The position numbers were made by a program, and so were the translations under genes. From a virus, in the IMG/VR virus record IMGVR_UViG_3300046007_008434, positions 1-42,202 of that record: a stretch of DNA of 42,202 nt; one strand, 5' to 3'. Numbering within the stretch: the stretch's first letter is position 1; each line of letters opens with the position of its first letter. The notes under the pieces are model-generated. The model had not been told where the DNA came from. It did not search any database and saw only the letters and a program-made list of their open reading frames with translations. Of the stretch, positions 37,724 to 42,202 are shown one piece after another.

Positions 37724-39523
37724 ATGGCACTCATTACCTCTGCCGCAAGCGGCAACTTTAATGCGGGCGCAACATGGGTGGGTGGCGTTGTTCCTACCAC
37801 AGGCGACGAGGCTCGCGCCTCCACGGGTCACACAATCACGATCACCGCAAGCGTAACTTGCACCGAGTTGAGCAATGCAGGCACAGGCACATACGTTCTC
37901 AACAACGGCGTCACGCTTACGGCAAACGTCACGAACAAGAGCGCGACAAACACCGTGAATTGCCTTACTTTTTCTGCGGCTTTACCCGCCACGGCAACGA
38001 TCGTGGGAAACATCACGGGCGGCACTCCAACCGGTGCTGTTGCCGTCAATAATTCTGGGTCTGGAACTCTGACCGTGACAGGCAATATCATTGGCGGAAG
38101 CGGTAACTCCACCTTTGGAATCAACAACACGGGAACAGGCTCAGTAAATGTAACCGGGAATGTAAACGGCGGCTCATCAGTTTTAGCTCATGGCATCAAC
38201 AACAATTCCATAGGCATAGTCTTAGTGACAGGCAACTCTACGGGCGGCACAGGCAGCGGAAACCAGCCGCACGGAATCAACAATGTAACAATCGGCACCA
38301 TCACTTTAACTGGCAGCGTCACAGGTGGAATCAGCACCGGTGTTCCGTCTAACGGTATAATGAATGCTTCGACTGGAACGCTCACGGTGACAGGTGGTGA
38401 AATTACCGCGACAGTTGCCGCCGCCGCTATTGTCTCCCGCACAGGAACAAATCGCATATCTGGCAGTTTAATCTCAGCGATCAACGGCAATCTCCCCGTC
38501 GATGCCGTCCGATTCATCACGCTGACCACCCCGGCTGCTGCCAAGACCCGCTACGCGCTCAACGGCACCGGCACTTATGTGGATATGTTCACCGCCGACA
38601 ACTCGCTCGGTCAAGCCAACCCGAGCGATGTCCGAACCGGCGTGAGCTACGCCAGCGGCAACCTCACTGGCACTCTCACCGTCCCCGTGCGCGGCACGAT
38701 CAGCTACGGCGTCACCTACGGCCCAGCCATGCCATTCACCGCAACCCGCAGCGGCACGACAGCCACGGCTACGCTGGCCTACAGCTACCCCTACCAAGTC
38801 GGCGACACCTTCACGGTCACAGGCGCATCGAACCCAGAGTGGAACGGCGACTACACGGTGGCCTCGGTCGTTTCCGGCACCTCGGTCACCTTCAGTGTGC
38901 CAGCCACCCTTCCAGCCTCGACCAGTTCGGGAGCCGTGCTACAGACCAAAGGCACTGCCGTCCTAGACGGAGCCAGCGTTGCCTCTGCCGTCTGGAGCGC
39001 CGCCACGCGCTCCATAACCGGCGGCACGGTCGATACCCTAACCAACCCGCCGACCGTGCCAACGGTCGTCCAAATTCGCCAAGAGATGGACAGCAATTCC
39101 ACCAAGCTCGCAAACCTCGACGCCACCGTCTCAAGCCGCCTCGCTCCAAACGGCACTTTGGCAACGGTTACAACATTGACCAACGCGCCGACCGTCCCAA
39201 GTGCAACCGATATTGCCACACAGGTCCGCACCGAGCTATCCACCGAACTCGGCCGCCTCGACGCCACCGTCTCCAGCCGCCTCGCCTCCGCCAGCTACAC
39301 CGCACCAGCAAACAGCGACATCTCGGCCATCAAAGCCAAAACCGACAACCTGCCCGCCTCACCAGCAGCAACCGGAGACATCCCTACAGCCGCGCAGAAC
39401 GCCACCGCCGTCTGGTCTAAACCGGCAAATGAATTGACGGTGGCAGACTCCATCGGTGAACGCGCCAAGCAACAAAGCACGGTAGCAATTACCGGTGCGC
39501 AACTGGCCGCCGCCCTCAGCTAA
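37724..39523 (+). CDS. Large tail fibre / receptor-binding protein
   Basis: 599 residues. Residues about 85-225 contain around five repeats of a TVTGNIxGGSxxxTxGINN-like unit, a beta-solenoid typical of fibre shafts. Residues about 340-410 (TATRSGTTATATLAYSYPYQ, TFTVTGASNPEWNGDYTVAS) are an Ig-like module of the kind inserted in the nozzle. The C-terminal part is a helical stalk with LDATVSSRLA twice. Its 5' end contains the only two ACGT tetramers found in the window (37893 and 37926), suggesting recent import of that part. The gene ends at a TAATG junction with the holin-like gene. Confidence 0.75.
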   Translation: MALITSAASGNFNAGATWVGGVVPTTGDEARASTGHTITITASVTCTELSNAGTGTYVLNNGVTLTANVTNKSATNTVNCLTFSAALPATATIVGNITGGTPTGAVAVNNSGSGTLTVTGNIIGGSGNSTFGINNTGTGSVNVTGNVNGGSSVLAHGINNNSIGIVLVTGNSTGGTGSGNQPHGINNVTIGTITLTGSVTGGISTGVPSNGIMNASTGTLTVTGGEITATVAAAAIVSRTGTNRISGSLISAINGNLPVDAVRFITLTTPAAAKTRYALNGTGTYVDMFTADNSLGQANPSDVRTGVSYASGNLTGTLTVPVRGTISYGVTYGPAMPFTATRSGTTATATLAYSYPYQVGDTFTVTGASNPEWNGDYTVASVVSGTSVTFSVPATLPASTSSGAVLQTKGTAVLDGASVASAVWSAATRSITGGTVDTLTNPPTVPTVVQIRQEMDSNSTKLANLDATVSSRLAPNGTLATVTTLTNAPTVPSATDIATQVRTELSTELGRLDATVSSRLASASYTAPANSDISAIKAKTDNLPASPAATGDIPTAAQNATAVWSKPANELTVADSIGERAKQQSTVAITGAQLAAALS

Positions 39524-39705
39524 TGGACACCCACCAAGCCACAGCCAGCTTCACCGGCCTCCTCGCCACCGCGACGGGGCTCACGGTGTCCATGCTCCCA
39601 GAGCTCGAAGCCTGGCTGCGCATAGCCTCTCTGCTCATCGGCTGCTTGGTCGGTCTCGCATCCCTCTACGCCATCCTCAAAAACAGAAAACACCCCCATG
39701 AATAA
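39523..39705 (+). CDS. Holin-like membrane protein 1
   Basis: 60 residues: MDTHQATASFTGLLATATGL, TVSMLPELEAWLRIASLLIG, CLVGLASLYAILKNRKHPHE. One clear membrane helix near the end, a weaker hydrophobic segment before it and a basic C-terminus match small phage holins, which form pores that release the lysin. First gene of the lysis cassette; TAATG overlap with the fibre gene. Confidence 0.65.
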   Translation: MDTHQATASFTGLLATATGLTVSMLPELEAWLRIASLLIGCLVGLASLYAILKNRKHPHE

Positions 39706-39865
39706 CATCCTCGCTCGTCTCAAAGAAAAATCCACCTACGCTGGCCTCGCCGCACTACTCAGCGCCTTCGGCCTAGTCATCGACCCCGCTTTGTTTGGTC
39801 ATGCCAGCACGATCCTGATCTCCCTCGTTGGCCTCTACGAAATTGTCCGCCGGGAAAAGAAGTAA
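39698..39865 (+). CDS. Holin-like membrane protein 2
   Basis: 55 residues: MNNILARLKEKSTYAGLAAL, LSAFGLVIDPALFGHASTIL, ISLVGLYEIVRREKK. Two hydrophobic segments separated by a short polar turn and a charged C-terminus, as in small class II holins of podophages. It overlaps holin-like 1 by 8 bases and the lipoprotein gene by TAATG. One of the pair may be the holin and the other an antiholin. Confidence 0.65.
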   Translation: MNNILARLKEKSTYAGLAALLSAFGLVIDPALFGHASTILISLVGLYEIVRREKK

Positions 39866-40032
39866 TGTTGCACCCCGCCCAGATCGTCACCGGCCTGCTC
39901 GCCACTGCCTTTGCCGTAGGAGCCCTCCTGCTCCTCGGTGGATGCAGCACGCTGGGCATCTCGCTCCAGACGGACTACGGGCAATTCAGCTACACGCTGC
40001 CGGAGATGCCCAAGCCGACTTCCTCAAAATGA
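39865..40032 (+). CDS. Rz1-like lipoprotein (o-spanin candidate)
   Basis: 55 residues: MLHPAQIVTGLLATAFAVGA, LLLLGGCSTLGISLQTDYGQ, then FSYTLPEMPKPTSSK. The signal segment and lipobox LGGC mark a lipoprotein with a mature part of about 29 residues ending Pro/Lys/Ser-rich, as in outer-membrane spanin subunits that complete lysis of Gram-negative hosts. No matching inner-membrane spanin is obvious. Confidence 0.6.
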   Translation: MLHPAQIVTGLLATAFAVGALLLLGGCSTLGISLQTDYGQFSYTLPEMPKPTSSK

Positions 40033-40054
40033 CTCATAAAATTTAATCCTCCCC

Positions 40055-40600
40055 ATGCTCCCCCCGAGCCGCCCACAACAAGCGAAATCCAAGACGCAAG
40101 CCCTGCTCACCAAGGCCCGCGTGGATGATGCCGTGGCGCTTGTGGGCATTCGAGGCTACTACCGCGACAGCATGGGCGAAGTCGGTAAGAACGACCGAGG
40201 CATCTACGACGACGCCATCTTTCTCGTTAGCCCAAACGCCTACGCAACCTTCAACGCCAACACCGATCCCTCGATCCGCCGCAAAGGCATCGCTGTTCTA
40301 AAGCCTGGCGTGCATCGCTACCGCAAGGGCAAGCATGGCCTCAGTAAGCCCGGCGGCGGCTATCCCGCCCTGCGCCCCGCGAACCCCGCCGAAGAACTCC
40401 CCGTGACCCGTGACGGCCAAGGCGACAGCATGGGCATCGCCCTCAACATCCACAAAGGCGGCTTCCGCACCACCAGCAGCGAAGGCTGCCAGACCATTTA
40501 CCCCAGCCAGTGGGAGTCTTTCATTTCCCTGGTCTATTCCGAAATGGACCGCGCCGGGCAGAAGACAATCCCTTACCTGCTCGTCGAGGAGGAAGCATGA
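40055..40600 (+). CDS. Lysin candidate with L,D-transpeptidase-like motif
   Basis: 181 residues with VGIRGYYRDSMGEVGKNDRG, DDAIFLVSPNAYATFNANTD, GIAVLKPGVHRYRKGKHG and NIHKGGFRTTSSEGCQTI (about 131-148). The last motif has the spacing of the YkuD active site (His, then S-x-G-C), with SEGC in place of SHGC. Its place right after holin- and spanin-like genes makes it the best candidate for the cell-wall-degrading enzyme; many phages encode a protein of this type in the lysis cassette. The enzymatic class is inferred and no other endolysin is seen in the window. Confidence 0.6.
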   Translation: MLPPSRPQQAKSKTQALLTKARVDDAVALVGIRGYYRDSMGEVGKNDRGIYDDAIFLVSPNAYATFNANTDPSIRRKGIAVLKPGVHRYRKGKHGLSKPGGGYPALRPANPAEELPVTRDGQGDSMGIALNIHKGGFRTTSSEGCQTIYPSQWESFISLVYSEMDRAGQKTIPYLLVEEEA

Positions 40601-40827
40601 GCGCCAAACGCAAGCCCGCCACCCGCAAAGCCGTGCTGGAGCGCATCCGAAAAGAACTCGTCGAGCAATTTGATGTCGGTCTCGCAGTGGTTTCTTGGGA
40701 AGAAGGCGGCACGACCTACCACATGGATTTGAAATTCGGGAACCAATACGCCGTCGAAGCACTGGCAGATAGGACCAGCGACATATTGTTCCCGTTTGAA
40801 GACGAAGAAGAGGAGGAAGAAGTATGA
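40597..40827 (+). CDS. 76-residue protein with acidic tail
   Basis: Basic start (MSAKRKPATRKAVLERIRKE), then LVEQFDVGLAVVSWEEGGTT and a C-terminal FPFEDEEEEEEV. ATGA overlaps on both sides. The strongly acidic tail is encoded by a purine-rich run that also contains the ribosome site (AGAGGAGG) of the next gene. Function unknown; the charge split could let it bind nucleic acid at one end and a basic partner at the other. Confidence 0.55.
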   Translation: MSAKRKPATRKAVLERIRKELVEQFDVGLAVVSWEEGGTTYHMDLKFGNQYAVEALADRTSDILFPFEDEEEEEEV

Positions 40828-41831
40828 AAACATCCTGGAGTTCCATAGCCCGCGAGCAAGCGGACAAAGCGCACAAGACCGAAGTCGATGCGCTCAAAGC
40901 CAAGCTCGCGCAATACCAAGCCAGCGTCGAGTCGTTGGAGAAGCAACTCGGCATCGCGCTCTCGCTCGGCAAGACACGCATCCGTCCCCAGCCCCTCACC
41001 GTCTCGATGAACGACAAGGCCGAAGCTGTCGCCATCGCGCTTGCCAGCGATTGGCATGTTGAGGAAACCGTCGAGTCCGCCTCCGTCAACGGCCTCAACG
41101 AATACCGGCTCCCCATCGCCAAGACCCGCATCGAGAAATTTTTCTCCACCATCGCCCGCCTCACCGAGATCGAGCGCCACGGAGCCAAGATCGACGACCT
41201 CATCCTCTGGCTTGGCGGCGATTTGATGACCGGCATGATTCACGAAGAGCTTGCCGAATCGAATAGCAAGACGCCCACGCAAGTCATCCTCTGGCTCCAA
41301 GACCGCCTCGCAGACGGCCTCGCCACCCTCAAGCCGCACTTCAAACGCATCCTCATCCCGACCAGCTACGGCAACCACGGCCGCACCACCGTCAAACCGC
41401 GCCACGCCACCGGAGCCGCCCACAGCTACGAATGGCTCCTCTACCGCATCCTCGAAGGCCGCTTCCACGACGACCAGCAAATCGAATGGCAGATTGCGGA
41501 TTCCTACTTCAACTTCATGACGGTCTATGACCGCCGCCTGCGCTTCCACCACGGCGATGGACTCAAATTTCAAGGCGGCATCGGGGGCCTCACGATCCCT
41601 ACCGAAAAAGCAATAGCTTCATGGAATAAGTCGCCGAACCGAGCCGACCTTGATCTATTCGGCCACTGGCATCAATACCAGCAGAACCGGCACTGGCTCT
41701 GCAACGGGAGCCTCATCGGCTACAACGCCTACGCCCTCTCGATCAAAGCCAGCTTCGAGCCGCCCACGCAGACCTATTTTCTGCTCGATAAGAAACGCGG
41801 CCGCACCATGACCTCCCCCATCTACCTATGA
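40824..41831 (+). CDS. Calcineurin-like metallophosphoesterase
   Basis: 335 residues. After a coiled N-terminal 55 residues, the metallophosphoesterase signature appears in order: ASDWHVEET (D-x-H), WLGGDLMTG (GD), SYGNHGRT (GNH), FHHGDG and FGHWHQ (GH-x-H). These metal-binding positions are intact. Phages of this type often encode such a protein near late genes; possible substrates are nucleic acid ends or signalling nucleotides. It overlaps both neighbours by ATGA. The exact substrate cannot be read from the sequence. Confidence 0.85.
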   Translation: MKTSWSSIAREQADKAHKTEVDALKAKLAQYQASVESLEKQLGIALSLGKTRIRPQPLTVSMNDKAEAVAIALASDWHVEETVESASVNGLNEYRLPIAKTRIEKFFSTIARLTEIERHGAKIDDLILWLGGDLMTGMIHEELAESNSKTPTQVILWLQDRLADGLATLKPHFKRILIPTSYGNHGRTTVKPRHATGAAHSYEWLLYRILEGRFHDDQQIEWQIADSYFNFMTVYDRRLRFHHGDGLKFQGGIGGLTIPTEKAIASWNKSPNRADLDLFGHWHQYQQNRHWLCNGSLIGYNAYALSIKASFEPPTQTYFLLDKKRGRTMTSPIYL

Positions 41832-42202
41832 CCTGGAAACACCTCGCCAAAAAGTCCAACTCCCTCCCGCCCGGCTGGAGCACCGCCGACGAAATCGCCG
41901 CCGACCTCGACTGCGAACCAAGCGAAGTCCCAAAAATCCTCGCCGCCTCGATCCGCGACGGCCTCGTCGAGAAACAAAACTTCCCCCACTGGCAACCCGG
42001 CAGCCGTCAACTCCTCTACCAGACCGGCTACCGGCAAAAGACCGGCAAGGTTATCTCGGAAAAAAGCCCACAAGTTTCTGACAAAACCCCAGACTCCATC
42101 CCCGGCATCCCCGACGATTTGCTGCCAAAAGTGCGAGACAAAATCCTCGCCAACCCGCACAAAACCGCCAGCGCGATCAAGGACCTGTTTTCCACAAACA
42201 TC
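41828..42202 (+). CDS. 5' part of a junction-spanning winged-helix-like protein
   Basis: The gene continues at base 1 of the window and ends at 194, giving 146 residues. The N-terminal half reads as a winged helix: LPPGWSTADEIAADLDCEPS (helix, turn, helix), EVPKILAASIRDGLVEKQNF, then HWQPGSRQLLYQTGYRQKTG. The later part is basic. It is encoded after the phosphoesterase with ATGA overlap and before the nozzle gene. A late regulator or packaging-site binder is possible. Base 42201 differs from the matching base 127 at the start (Asn/Ile change in one codon). Confidence 0.7.
   Translation, partial: MTWKHLAKKSNSLPPGWSTADEIAADLDCEPSEVPKILAASIRDGLVEKQNFPHWQPGSRQLLYQTGYRQKTGKVISEKSPQVSDKTPDSIPGIPDDLLPKVRDKILANPHKTASAIKDLFSTNI
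42075..42200. repeat. Terminal direct repeat, right copy
   Basis: Identical to bases 1-126. It marks the point where the circular sequence was opened. The reading frame of the 41828 gene is continuous through it. Confidence 0.9.

Noticed and set aside
35575-39523. Diversity-generating retroelement acting on the fibre genes
   Set aside because: Mtd-like N-terminal domains are present, but no reverse transcriptase, template repeat or adenine-biased variable repeat pair was seen.

Overview
The window reads as the complete genome of a temperate, short-tailed (podovirus-like) caudovirus, assembled as a circle and cut inside a gene. The first 126 bases recur at the end (1-126 = 42075-42200), and the gene begun at 41828 continues at base 1 and stops at 194. 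The DNA is GC-rich (about 60% by eye). Nearly every gene abuts or overlaps the next with ATGA or TAATG junctions. Many virion genes start after C/A-rich leaders without a Shine-Dalgarno sequence, while early genes often have AAGGAGG or GGAGG. That style resembles phages of Verrucomicrobiota or related phyla, but this is a weak inference; the sequence does not identify a host.

Layout. (1) 195-14799, plus strand: tail nozzle, S74 tail fibre, SET-domain methyltransferase, a 968-residue low-complexity virion protein, a YcaO-TfuA pair, a small virion protein, and a 1854-residue ejection/polyvalent protein. (2) 14845-19677, minus strand: the lysogeny block, with a tyrosine integrase, an attP site made from the 3' half of a tRNA-Arg gene, small genes, a DUF932 protein, a membrane peptide, a PEGA-like lipoprotein behind a 15-base G tract, and a ribbon-helix-helix (RHH) regulator. 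(3) 19727-19826: a putative switch with paired 11-bp repeats, the second pair lying inside a divergent RHH gene. (4) 19782-27180, plus strand: early genes, with small DNA-binding proteins, a DEDDh exonuclease, a replication-initiation-like protein, a DnaB helicase and coiled-coil proteins. (5) 27177-35534: packaging and head genes, with large terminase, scaffold, SU10-like capsid protein, portal and adaptor. (6) 35575-39523: tail fibre and tip proteins. (7) 39523-41831: lysis genes (two holin-like proteins, a spanin-like lipoprotein, an L,D-transpeptidase-like lysin candidate), a small acidic protein and a calcineurin-like phosphoesterase.

The most unusual content is a block of protein-modification enzymes inside the virion module. 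A SET-domain protein and an intact YcaO plus TfuA pair (the combination that makes backbone thioamides in other systems) flank and translationally overlap a Gly/Met/Ala/Gln-rich virion protein ending in a CFI-box-like C-terminus. This suggests that the phage modifies a virion or host protein. Other observations worth checking are near-complete absence of the tetramers ACGT and GTAC, two covarying hairpin leaders upstream of separate minus-strand genes, a G15 tract whose length decides whether an upstream frame couples to a lipoprotein gene, a 10-bp tandem array before the capsid operon, and a compact TTGACA-N9-TATAAT-like motif just before start codons.
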